Source of the DNA: UBA8514 sp034933685 | GTDB lineage: Bacteria; Bacillota; Clostridia; Lachnospirales; Anaerotignaceae | Length of the DNA: 64,000 nucleotides | Reading direction: 5' to 3' | Assembly (NCBI GenBank): GCA_034933685.1 | Contig: JAYFNB010000013.1 | Location: forward strand, 109,244 to 173,243 | Shown: positions 54,565 to 63,251 of the stretch, piece after piece | Layout: every line of letters begins with the position of its first letter | Position numbering within the stretch: position 1 is the stretch's first letter | Program-made: the position numbers and the translations under genes | The notes under the pieces: model-generated | Database searches by the model: none | What the model saw: only the letters and a program-made list of their open reading frames with translations | What the model was told of the DNA's origin: nothing

Positions 54565-55629
54565 ATGAGAAAGAAGAGTATTGCATTAATCTTAGTATCA
54601 ATTATGATGTTTTCGGCAACTGGTTGTTCTCCAAGTAGCAAAAACAACAACTCAACAATAGATGCTACAGCCAGTGGCCAATCTACAGAAGAATCCTCGA
54701 CACAAAAACAAATGTTAACTTTTGCAGGAGGAAATTCAAGCACAGAGGCTTATACATACTGGGTTGCAGTTAATAAGGCGGTAAAAACAATGTATCCTGA
54801 GTTAGATATTACAACTGTTGATGCAACGGGAGGCTTTGATATTGCCCAGCGAATTAGAGCTGGTTCTATTGATGCAGGCAATGGCGTTTCAGTTACAGAT
54901 TATGACAGTTATGCTGGAACAGGAAAGTTCGAAGGGCAAGGTGCCAAAGAAGATTTAAGAGTAATGTGGTATTATACAGAATCTCCAATTAACTTTTGTG
55001 TTGATGAAACTTTGGGTTTAAAATATGTGAATGAGCTTAATGGCGTAAGAATGCACCCAGGTGGTACAGGAAGTACAAATACTTTGGTAGCTATGGAAAT
55101 TTGCTCGCTATTGGGTGTTGAACCAAACTGGTTTGAAGCAAGCTCAAGTGATGGTATTGATGCTGTAATGAATAGACAAATCTCTGGTGCAGTAAGAAAT
55201 GGATCAGCTCCTGATAGTCAGATAATTCAAATGCAATCAGCTATTAACTTAAGCTTTCTTACACTCACAGATGAGGAAGTGGGAAAAATTAAAGAGGCTT
55301 TTCCATATTTAAATATAGTAACAATTCCAGCTGGATCCTATGATGGCCAAGATTATGATTATGTTACAGTTGCCACTGCACAAGGAGGTATAACCACAAC
55401 AGTACTTCCGCAAGAGGAGGGCTATAAATATATTAAAGCTATGATGAGTGAAGAGGGTAAAAGTCAATGGGGTGCGGCTTATCCCAAAGGAATGGAAGTT
55501 GATGTGATTGACTTAACATTAAGAACAGCACAGGCTCCTCTTCATGCAGGAACAGTGCAATATTTTAAAGAAATTGGTGTTGATGTTCCGGAAGAACTTA
55601 TTCCACCAGAATATGTACCTGTAAACTAG
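54565..55629 (+). CDS. TAXI-family TRAP transporter solute-binding lipoprotein (copy 2)
   Basis: 354 residues, a lipoprotein signal ending at Cys21 (MFSATGCSPSS). HPGGTGSTNTLVAMEICSLL and HAGTVQYFKEIGVDVPEEL align with copy 1 at 32931, but the ligand-binding region differs. Paired with the permease at 55687. Confidence 0.9.
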   Translation: MRKKSIALILVSIMMFSATGCSPSSKNNNSTIDATASGQSTEESSTQKQMLTFAGGNSSTEAYTYWVAVNKAVKTMYPELDITTVDATGGFDIAQRIRAGSIDAGNGVSVTDYDSYAGTGKFEGQGAKEDLRVMWYYTESPINFCVDETLGLKYVNELNGVRMHPGGTGSTNTLVAMEICSLLGVEPNWFEASSSDGIDAVMNRQISGAVRNGSAPDSQIIQMQSAINLSFLTLTDEEVGKIKEAFPYLNIVTIPAGSYDGQDYDYVTVATAQGGITTTVLPQEEGYKYIKAMMSEEGKSQWGAAYPKGMEVDVIDLTLRTAQAPLHAGTVQYFKEIGVDVPEELIPPEYVPVN

Positions 55630-55636
55630 TGTTTAA

Positions 55637-55665
55637 GGCAGATACCTATTAAAAAGGTATCTGCC
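55637..55665 (+). terminator. Intercistronic hairpin between binding protein and permease genes
   Basis: An 11-bp stem GGCAGATACCT/AGGTATCTGCC with a 7-base loop and no T-run. It could protect the upstream message and give more binding protein than permease. Confidence 0.55.
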
Positions 55666-55686
55666 AACTATATAGGAGTTGAAATT

Positions 55687-57588
55687 ATGCGTAAGCTTTC
55701 GAAACGATGGAACATCTTCGTCCTCATACTTTCAGTATGTCTTGTTATTTTTCAAATATATACAGCGGCATTTGGTGTTTTAGATGATGCCCTTCAAAGA
55801 AGTATACATCTTACATTCATTCTTACTTTGTGTTTTGTCTTAAAGCCAACAAGTAAAAAAGTAGAGCAGGACAAGGTCCCTATTTATGATATTATTTTTA
55901 GCCTTTTAGGTGGAGCAGCTTGTATTTATATAGCTATAAACAATAAAGAATTAGTCTGGAATCCACTTGTATGGCTAGGAGCGATGGATAAGTTTTTTGC
56001 TTTTGCTTTATGTTTATTAGTTTTAGAGGCAGGAAGACGATCTGTTGGTTGGGTATTTATTGTAATGAGTTCTATCTTTTTAATTTATGGACTGTTTGGC
56101 CCAATATGGCCAGGAATGTGGGCTCATAAAGGTTTTAATCTAAATATGATTTTTCAATATTTTTATCATACAACAAATGGCATTTGGGGAACTATGACAG
56201 GTCTTTCTGCTAATCTTTTGGCAGTTTTCGGGATTTTTGGTGCTGTGTTAAGTGGAACAGGCGGTGCAGAAACTTTTATTAAAATTAGTAATAAACTAGT
56301 TGGTAAAACGGTTGGTGGTGCAGGTAAGGTTGCGTTAATAGGTAGTGGGCTTTTTGGTATGATTTCTGGACAGCCAGTAGCAAACGTACTTGCAACAGGA
56401 ACCTTTACAGTACCAATGATGAAAGAGGCAGGATATGACGAAGAATGGACAGCCTCAACGGTTGCAATTGGATCAACGGGTGGACAAATAATGCCTCCTA
56501 TTATGGGAGCGGGGGCATTCATTATGGCACAGGTGATTGGCGTAAAATACTCCGATATTGCAAAAGCAGCTATTTTTCCAGCACTATTATTTTACCTAGG
56601 AGCTTTACTTGCAATTCATTATTATTCAAAAAAGAATAATATTATAGGTAGCGGCAACTCTCAGGCCAAAGAAAAAATTTCCATAAGTCAGTATCTATCT
56701 ATCATCATTCCCATAGGATTATTCCTATATTTTGTTATAAATAATTACTCAACAACTTTGGCAGCTTGTTATGCTGCAATTATAGGATTTGGAACATACG
56801 AGATAGTACAGTCACCTAAAAAAGAAGGTGCAAAGGCTTGTGGAAAATTCGTAGGCAACTCCTTTATAAAAACGTGTTTAGAAAGCGCAAATGCTATGAT
56901 AAGCATGACTTCTCTTATGGTAAGTGCTCAGGCAGTAATTGTTTTTATTAACTTTTCAGGTTTTGGACTAAAGCTTTCAGATCTTATAGTTTCTTTAGGA
57001 GCAGGAAATCTTTTTGTATGCTTAATTATGGCAATGGTAGTTTGTATTATTCTTGGTATGGGCCTTCCAGCAACAGCAGCATACGTAATAGGCGCAGCAG
57101 TTTTAGTACCACCACTTGTTCAGCTGGGTATAACTGTTATGGCTGCACATATGTTTGTATTCTATTTTTCTGCTCTTTCAAATATAACACCTCCGGTATG
57201 CTCTGCTGTATATGTTAGCAGTAATTTAGCAAAAAGTAACTGGTTTAAAACGGGAATACTTTCTTGTATGATTGCACTTCCAGTATTTATTATTCCATTT
57301 GCGTTTGTTTATTGCAACGGAATGTTGTTTATTGAGGGAGGAAGTATGGGTGAAACGATATTTGCATTTGTCTCTTCAATTATAGGTGTTTATTCAGTGT
57401 CTATAGGTATTGCAGGATATAGAAGCAGAGAGTTTAAGATGTTTGAAAAAGTCATTTTCATCATTGCAGGCGTTATAATGGTAACTCCTTTTATAATTCC
57501 ATCCTTAGTTGCAATAGCAGTTTTCTTGATTTTATTTCTGTTTGAGTTTAAAACGGGTAAGAACCTTAATAAAGTTATAAATGCATAA
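55687..57588 (+). CDS. TRAP transporter fused permease (copy 2)
   Basis: 633 residues, the same 4TM/12TM fusion as copy 1. STGGQIMPPIMGAGAFIMAQ and LGMGLPATAAYVIGAAVL are conserved. It imports an organic acid with the TAXI protein upstream. A lactonase gene follows after 16 bases, so the transporter probably brings in the lactone or the acid derived from it. Confidence 0.9.
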   Translation: MRKLSKRWNIFVLILSVCLVIFQIYTAAFGVLDDALQRSIHLTFILTLCFVLKPTSKKVEQDKVPIYDIIFSLLGGAACIYIAINNKELVWNPLVWLGAMDKFFAFALCLLVLEAGRRSVGWVFIVMSSIFLIYGLFGPIWPGMWAHKGFNLNMIFQYFYHTTNGIWGTMTGLSANLLAVFGIFGAVLSGTGGAETFIKISNKLVGKTVGGAGKVALIGSGLFGMISGQPVANVLATGTFTVPMMKEAGYDEEWTASTVAIGSTGGQIMPPIMGAGAFIMAQVIGVKYSDIAKAAIFPALLFYLGALLAIHYYSKKNNIIGSGNSQAKEKISISQYLSIIIPIGLFLYFVINNYSTTLAACYAAIIGFGTYEIVQSPKKEGAKACGKFVGNSFIKTCLESANAMISMTSLMVSAQAVIVFINFSGFGLKLSDLIVSLGAGNLFVCLIMAMVVCIILGMGLPATAAYVIGAAVLVPPLVQLGITVMAAHMFVFYFSALSNITPPVCSAVYVSSNLAKSNWFKTGILSCMIALPVFIIPFAFVYCNGMLFIEGGSMGETIFAFVSSIIGVYSVSIGIAGYRSREFKMFEKVIFIIAGVIMVTPFIIPSLVAIAVFLILFLFEFKTGKNLNKVINA

Positions 57589-57604
57589 GAAGGGTGGTAA
57601 ATAA

Positions 57605-58651
57605 ATGAAGTTTGCTTATGTTGGAAGTAGAACAACAAGGGAAAGAAATGCTAGAGGAGATGGAATAAGTATATTTTTAATTGATGAATATACAAGCGAC
57701 TGGAAGCTTGTTGAAACAGTAAAGAATGAAGAAAACCCATCATTCTTGTGTTTTGATAATAACAAAGAACATCTCTATGCTGTTCATGGTGATTTATATA
57801 GCGTGTCTTCTTATAAAATAAACCAGAAAAATGGAGGGCTAACTTATTTAAACACTGTAAAGGCAGGTGGCAAAAATCCTGTGTTTTTAACAGTGGATGC
57901 TACAAATAGATATCTGTTTGTAGCGTCACTACAAGGAGGAAGTGTAGCAACCTTATTAATAAAACTTGACGGAAGCTTAACAGAACCGTATTTTTGTGAA
58001 AGATTGGAAGGCACCACTGAAGAAGGTGTTTCTCATGCACATCAGTGCTTGCTTGACAGAGAAAAGAAATTTTTATTTGTACCAACACAAGGAAGAAAAA
58101 TTGGTTATGGTGGGATATTTGTTTATAAGATAAATGAAGATGGTGGACTAATTAGAACTCAAAGATTTCTTGTAAAGGAGTATGAAGAACCAAGACACAT
58201 GGTTATGGATTATACAAATTCATTTGGGTACATCTTAAATGAGCATGGAAACAGTATTACCGTTATTGAATTTAATAACAAATTTGGAACTTTTACACCA
58301 ATACAAAATATTTCTACTTTGCCGGATATATATATGGGCGAAAGTCAGGCAGGTGAAATAGTAATACATCCCAATAATAGATTTATATATTCCTCTAATA
58401 GAACCCACGATAGTATTGCTTTATTTCATAGGAACTTAGAGACGGGATACCTTAAATTAATTAGCTGTACCAGTTGCTTAGGGAAAATTCCTAGATTTAT
58501 TGAGTTAGGTATTGATGGGAAGCAGTTGTTTGTTGCTAATGAAGAAAGTGACACAATTAATATTTTTTCTGTAGACGAAGAAACGGGTGAACTAAGATTT
58601 AGTGAAAGAACAATTTATGTTGGAAGTCCGGTTTGTATAATTTTCAAATAA
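57605..58651 (+). CDS. Lactonase-family beta-propeller protein (copy 2)
   Basis: 348 residues. AYVGSRTTRERNARGDGIS, HAHQCLLDREKKFLFVPTQG, EEPRHMVMD and SSNRTHDSIALFHR match copy 1 at 29820 closely in layout. Predicted lactone hydrolysis. It sits between a TRAP permease and the alcohol dehydrogenase copy 2. Confidence 0.85.
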   Translation: MKFAYVGSRTTRERNARGDGISIFLIDEYTSDWKLVETVKNEENPSFLCFDNNKEHLYAVHGDLYSVSSYKINQKNGGLTYLNTVKAGGKNPVFLTVDATNRYLFVASLQGGSVATLLIKLDGSLTEPYFCERLEGTTEEGVSHAHQCLLDREKKFLFVPTQGRKIGYGGIFVYKINEDGGLIRTQRFLVKEYEEPRHMVMDYTNSFGYILNEHGNSITVIEFNNKFGTFTPIQNISTLPDIYMGESQAGEIVIHPNNRFIYSSNRTHDSIALFHRNLETGYLKLISCTSCLGKIPRFIELGIDGKQLFVANEESDTINIFSVDEETGELRFSERTIYVGSPVCIIFK

Positions 58652-58718
58652 GAAAGCAGGTAAGTATGGGAATTGATAAGTATTTAAAAGAAATACTATG
58701 TCGTAAGGAGGTTTAATA

Positions 58719-59759
58719 ATGGAACAGAAAATGTTTGGAGTATATAAAGCAAAGCCAACATCAGGAGCTGAATGGAGAGAAGATTTACCAATGCCTGAAT
58801 GTGGCGAAAATGATGTGCTTATAAAGGTGAAAGCGACTGCAATTTGCGGTACGGATTCAGCGCATATTTATCCATGGGGTGCGTATGCGGAAGAAAGATG
58901 CCCTGTTCCATTTGTTTTTGGACATGAGTTTGCTGGTGAAATTGTGGAAGTAGGGGAAAAAGTTACAAACTTCAAAGTTGGAGACAGAGTTGCAGGAGAA
59001 ACCCATATTCCTTGTAATCATTGTGAAATGTGCCTTACAGATAGACGCCATAACTGTGAAAATATGAAGATTATTGGTGTACATACACCAGGTTCTTTTG
59101 CAGAATATATTGCTTTCCCTGCAGATTGTGCATTTAAAATTGATGATAGCATTAGCTATGAAATTGGTGCGTTGCTTGAGCCAATGGGCGTTGGAATGCA
59201 TGGCGTTTCTAAGGCTGATGTTAAGGGCAAAACAACTGTTATTTACGGCTGTGGACCAATTGGACTTATGGCAGTTGCTTGTGCTAAATTTAAAGGTGCA
59301 AGTAAAATAATTGCCATCGATGTGGTAGATGATAAGCTTGAAATGGCTAAAAAAATGGGTGCAGATGTTATTATTAACTCAAAAACACAAAGTGATCTTG
59401 AGACTGTTAAGGCAGAAACCAATGGCAGTGGTGCAGATGTTGTTATTGATTACACTGGTAATAAATTTGCAATTAAGGCTGGCTTTCAGCTTGTTAAAAA
59501 AAGCGGAACTATGGTGCTAGTTGGCTTAACCAGTGGTGAAACCTCTCTTGATTTAGCAAACGATATTATTTATAAGGAAGCAACTGTTTATGGTGTTACA
59601 GGCAGACTTATGTATCAAACATGGGATGAGTGTATGGAGATGTTGAATGCAGGCTTTGATTTGAAGCCGCTCATGAGTGGCCCTTATGCACTTAAAGATT
59701 TTGAGCAGGCTTTTGAAGCTGTAAAAACAGCTACAGGCAGAGTTGTAATGATACCATAA
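58719..59759 (+). CDS. Zinc-dependent alcohol dehydrogenase (copy 2)
   Basis: 346 residues, about 97% identical to copy 1 at 39598 apart from the first four residues. The same zinc sites (ICGTDSAHI, CNHCEMCLTDRRHNC) and NAD motif are intact. Nucleotide similarity extends beyond the stop to about 59815, so this is a recent duplication or gene conversion. The upstream site is AAGGAGG. Confidence 0.88.
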   Translation: MEQKMFGVYKAKPTSGAEWREDLPMPECGENDVLIKVKATAICGTDSAHIYPWGAYAEERCPVPFVFGHEFAGEIVEVGEKVTNFKVGDRVAGETHIPCNHCEMCLTDRRHNCENMKIIGVHTPGSFAEYIAFPADCAFKIDDSISYEIGALLEPMGVGMHGVSKADVKGKTTVIYGCGPIGLMAVACAKFKGASKIIAIDVVDDKLEMAKKMGADVIINSKTQSDLETVKAETNGSGADVVIDYTGNKFAIKAGFQLVKKSGTMVLVGLTSGETSLDLANDIIYKEATVYGVTGRLMYQTWDECMEMLNAGFDLKPLMSGPYALKDFEQAFEAVKTATGRVVMIP

Positions 59760-59767
59760 AGATATAG

Positions 59768-59792
59768 TGGGCGTAGACTTTGTCTATGCTCA
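59768..59792 (+). terminator. Hairpin after alcohol dehydrogenase copy 2
   Basis: The same TGGGCGTAGA/TCTATGCTCA hairpin as at 40635, here followed by a better T-run, so it probably ends the operon. Confidence 0.55.
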
Positions 59793-59818
59793 TTGTTTTT
59801 TTAAAGAGGTGATTTTAT

Positions 59819-59929
59819 GATGGTGATGGAGAGAAAGCCTTTGAACGCTTTTTCGAGCTCCTTGAAGAGTACTTAGAAGAGTATTTAATTGTTAATAACT
59901 TGAAATATGAACTCAAAAAGAATGATTGA
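59819..59929 (+). pseudogene. 3' fragment of an unidentified gene
   Basis: From the point where similarity to the copy-1 region ends, a frame reads DGDGEKAFERFFELLEEYLE and VNNLKYELKKND to a stop. It has no start of its own, and the ATG left by the duplication is in another frame. It looks like the tail of a gene cut by the duplication. Family not recognised. Confidence 0.4.
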
Positions 59930-60049
59930 TTTTAGAATAATAATACCATAAACAAGGTAACTGAATCAACAAATAGTTGTCTTGTTTCGTCTTGGTTGTT
60001 ATTTACGATTATTACATTTATAAGGCAGTGGCTATAAGGAGTGAATTTT

Positions 60050-60739
60050 ATGTTAGATAGTCCTAGAAATATTGCATATACACAAGAATATAAAATATAT
60101 AGGCAATCCTTCGATTGGTTATATTCGTTAACACCATCGTCCACGACTTTATATACTATAGAGAACAAGTACAGTATAGAGGTTGTTTTGTATGAAAAAA
60201 CTGAAACAGCTGAAAAAATTCCTATACGACATATGGTGTCAAAGGGTATAATTAGAGACACAGATGGCATGATTATTGCCGAGTTTAAAAGTATTACGGG
60301 GCATATATTTGCAAATTTAATTCACCACAGAAATGGCAAAGCATATCTAATATTTAATATTGATTTGTATGGGTATTCAATTATGGATATGTCTGATTTA
60401 TCAGTAGTATCTTACGTTCCTGAAACTGTGCTTAATAAGGTTGATACTTTTATTTGGCATGAAAAATTTTATTGTAATACAAATAATCTATTGGTGGTTA
60501 GTGGGTGTTATTGGGCAAACCCATCTGGACTTGAATTTTATGATTTTTCTTACCCAATGACAGTGCCTCTTCCCAAGTATACTGCTTACAATGAAGATGA
60601 TTTTATAAACGATTTATCTCTTAATTATGATGTCGACTTTGTTTCATTTTCAAAACTGGGTGAGTGTATTGTATGTTATACAAATAAAAATGAGCAGGAG
60701 AAAGAAACGGTTGTAAAAATTAGAAATGACAATTTATAA
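60050..60739 (+). CDS. Hypothetical protein (229 aa)
   Basis: No family recognised. Soluble, with alternating strands (YSIEVVLYEKTE, DGMIIAEFKSITGHIFANLI, KAYLIFNIDLYGYSIMD) and aromatic-rich turns, which suggests a beta-propeller-like or beta-rich fold. The ATG at 60050 follows AAGGAG. It lies beside another unknown gene; both could be orphan immunity-type proteins, but nothing proves it. Confidence 0.5.
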   Translation: MLDSPRNIAYTQEYKIYRQSFDWLYSLTPSSTTLYTIENKYSIEVVLYEKTETAEKIPIRHMVSKGIIRDTDGMIIAEFKSITGHIFANLIHHRNGKAYLIFNIDLYGYSIMDMSDLSVVSYVPETVLNKVDTFIWHEKFYCNTNNLLVVSGCYWANPSGLEFYDFSYPMTVPLPKYTAYNEDDFINDLSLNYDVDFVSFSKLGECIVCYTNKNEQEKETVVKIRNDNL

Positions 60740-60814
60740 TTTCTCATAAATACAGATTTATGCGCTGTATTTATATAAGTATATTTATAATAATTACCAT
60801 AAGGATAATTACAT

Positions 60815-61333
60815 ATGGACGAAATGTTAAAGTTGCAAGAAAATATAGAATTAAATAATTTTACTAAATTACTCGACTTATGTTTTGAAATATCATCATA
60901 TTTTTCTTTTACTAAAAATATAGATTTTTCTATTGAAGAAAGAGAAACTCGCGCAAAATTTTTGAAAGAACTGGAACCATTTTATGTAAAAACTATAAAG
61001 ACACAACATTGGCATTGTTATTATGTTCCACCAGAGAACGTTAAAGAAGTATATTTATTTAAAACTGATATGAATGCTAAACCAATTATACAGAAATATT
61101 TTGATAATATATTTTTAGAGGAACGAAATTATTCTGGCGACATAGTGGGAGAATTTAAACCTGTTCCTGAAGATTTATGCTTCTTTTATCAAAATAAATT
61201 ATTGCTTGGAACAGTTTCGCATGAAAACATCTGCTATGCATATCCTCATTCCGAACAACTAATGGTTGAATTTGAAAAGCTAGGTTATTGGAAAAGAGTA
61301 CTATTCTCAGATGAAGAACAAGTTTCTATTTAA
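60815..61333 (+). CDS. Hypothetical protein (172 aa)
   Basis: No family recognised. Acidic and aromatic-rich (HWHCYYVPPENVKEVYLFKT, ERNYSGDIVGEFKPVPEDL, FEKLGYWKRVLFSDEE), cytoplasmic. The start has only a weak upstream AAGGA. Size and composition resemble small immunity-like proteins, a tentative idea only. A weak terminator follows. Confidence 0.5.
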   Translation: MDEMLKLQENIELNNFTKLLDLCFEISSYFSFTKNIDFSIEERETRAKFLKELEPFYVKTIKTQHWHCYYVPPENVKEVYLFKTDMNAKPIIQKYFDNIFLEERNYSGDIVGEFKPVPEDLCFFYQNKLLLGTVSHENICYAYPHSEQLMVEFEKLGYWKRVLFSDEEQVSI

Positions 61334-61371
61334 TTTCATAAAGAACCCAAGTATAAATAAAAACAGAGCAG

Positions 61372-61396
61372 ATTAACCTCTGCGTCTTTTTTATAT
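61372..61396 (+). terminator. Weak terminator after 60815-61333
   Basis: GCAGA and TCTGC arms around TTAACC, with flanking partial pairing and a following TTTTTT. Confidence 0.45.
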
Positions 61397-61555
61397 AAAG
61401 ATGGAATTCTACCAGTGAGATTGAATATTTTGGGGAATAATGCAATAATTTAAAAATATTCGTGTTAAATAATGTGAATTATTGGATTTAAACCGTTTAT
61501 TTTTACATGAATTTATGATATACTATGAACAGAATCAAAAGGGAGGCTGATTTTA

Positions 61556-62851
61556 GTGTATCGAAAAATTATTAAGTACTTAAAAGAGTGGAAAGAAAAT
61601 TCACATCGTAAGCCACTTATTTTGCAAGGAGCAAGGCAAGTTGGGAAAACCTATTCATTACTTGAGTTTGGGCGGAGTGAGTATGAAAACGTAGCATATT
61701 TCAATTTTGAAACTGATCCTAAGCTGATTAAAACCTTTGATGAAAGTATAGACCCTGACTATTTGATTCCGATATTATCTCGCATGGCAAGTCAGACAAT
61801 TATTCGAGAGAAAACGCTTATCATTTTTGACGAGGTTCAGTTATGTGAACGTGCTTTAACTTCCCTCAAATACTTTTGTGAAAAGGCACCGCAATACCAT
61901 ATTATTGTTGCTGGTAGTCTCCTTGGTGTTGCTGTTAATCGCCAGCAGTTTTCTTTTCCAGTGGGGAAGGTAGATATAAAAACTTTGTATCCAATGGATT
62001 TTGAAGAATTTTTATTGGCTATTGGCGAAAAAGATTTAGTCGAGAAAATAAAATCCTGTTTTCAAACTGATACGCAGATGCCATCTGTACTTCATGATGC
62101 ATCATTAGACCGTTATCGCCAGTACCTTGTTGTGGGTGGAATGCCAGAGTGTGTTGAAAAGTTTATTGAAACCAATGACTACATTTTGATACGGCATACG
62201 CAGGCAATGATTTTAACCAGTTACTTAAATGATATGAGCAAGTACAATTTTACTAACGAAATTAAAAAAACTCGTCTGGTATATGACAATATAACAGTGC
62301 AACTATCAAAGAAGAATACCCGATTCCAGTATAAGCTTGTAAAAAAAGGAGGAAGAGCCTCTGAGTTTGAAAATGCAATTGAGTGGCTTTCATTGTCAGG
62401 TATTGTTACAAGAATTTATCTGGTAGACAAGCCGATGAAACCATTGGAAAACTATAGGGATATTGATGCGTTTAAAATCTACGTTTCTGATATTGGCCTG
62501 CTTTGTGCCAAGAAGGAGATTGTTGCGGAAGACATTATTTTTCGTTCTGATGAATTGAATGATTTTAAGGGCGGCATGGTGGAAAATTACGTTTGTTTAA
62601 GTCTGATAGCAAATGGATATCAATGCTTTTACTGGCAATCTGCTCGTGGTGCAGAGGTTGATTTTATTATTCAGCGAGAGGGACGTATTATTCCTATTGA
62701 GGTAAAATCGGCAGACAACACAAGAGCTAAAAGCCTTGCTGAATATATCAAGACCTATCGCCCAGACTATGTCATAAAACTGTCAGCTAAAAACTTTGGG
62801 TTTGAGGATGGGAAGAAGACCGTTCCCCTTTATGCTGCATTTTGTATTTAG
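61556..62851 (+). CDS. AAA+ ATPase with DUF4143 domain
   Basis: 431 residues. Walker A is QGARQVGKTYSLLEF and Walker B is LIIFDEVQLCERAL, with VAGSLLGVAV as sensor 1. The C-terminal DUF4143 part has VVGGMPECVEKF and ends in a PD-(D/E)XK-like strand set (AEVDFIIQREGRIIPIEVKS). The cellular role of this common family is unknown. The start is a GTG after GGGAGG. Its 3' end is repeated as a remnant at 18730, tying the two attachment-like sites together. Confidence 0.85.
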   Translation: MYRKIIKYLKEWKENSHRKPLILQGARQVGKTYSLLEFGRSEYENVAYFNFETDPKLIKTFDESIDPDYLIPILSRMASQTIIREKTLIIFDEVQLCERALTSLKYFCEKAPQYHIIVAGSLLGVAVNRQQFSFPVGKVDIKTLYPMDFEEFLLAIGEKDLVEKIKSCFQTDTQMPSVLHDASLDRYRQYLVVGGMPECVEKFIETNDYILIRHTQAMILTSYLNDMSKYNFTNEIKKTRLVYDNITVQLSKKNTRFQYKLVKKGGRASEFENAIEWLSLSGIVTRIYLVDKPMKPLENYRDIDAFKIYVSDIGLLCAKKEIVAEDIIFRSDELNDFKGGMVENYVCLSLIANGYQCFYWQSARGAEVDFIIQREGRIIPIEVKSADNTRAKSLAEYIKTYRPDYVIKLSAKNFGFEDGKKTVPLYAAFCI

Positions 62852-62933
62852 AACGTAGAGATGTATCAGATAAACTATGTTTAATATAATAAACATCATA
62901 ACACTAAAGTGAGAAGAATTTAAATTGACTGAT

Positions 62934-63251
62934 TTGGTACATTTTTGGTTCATTTTACTCTATAAAACTGCATAAAACACTATAACATTTTATGGTATGT
63001 GAGGAGAATTTAAATTACTCTAACCCGTTATAAAAAGGGACAAAGTAACATTCTGGTACATTTTATAAACACATGGTGAAAAGAGTTCGATTCTCCTCAT
63101 CTCCATTTAAAAAGACTATATCAACTGGATATAGTCTTTTTGTTGTGCCTAAATACTATATGCAGTGGCAATTCGGATGAGGAAATATATGTTCTTATAA
63201 TTGGTACATTTTTTAATTTCTATGATATGTAACTGTATGTTGGTACATTTT
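62934..63251 (+). repeat. Attachment-site-like region, right copy
   Basis: TTGGTACATTTT occurs at 62934, 63201 and 63240, with variants at 62945 (TTGGTTCATTTT) and 63053 (CTGGTACATTTT). Between them lies GAGTTCGATTCTCCTCATCT (63083), followed by CCA, which reads like the T-arm and acceptor 3' end of a tRNA or tmRNA, then a terminator. Same order and spacing as at 18859. This copy is the better preserved. Confidence 0.6.
63109..63141 (+). terminator. Terminator inside the right attachment-like region
   Basis: 14-base arms AAAAAGACTATATC/GATATAGTCTTTTT with a 5-base loop, the same hairpin as at 19034. Confidence 0.75.

Noticed and set aside
63083..63106. Complete tRNA or tmRNA gene
   Set aside because: Only the T-arm and acceptor 3' strand resemble one; no matching 5' acceptor strand, D-arm or anticodon arm lies upstream.
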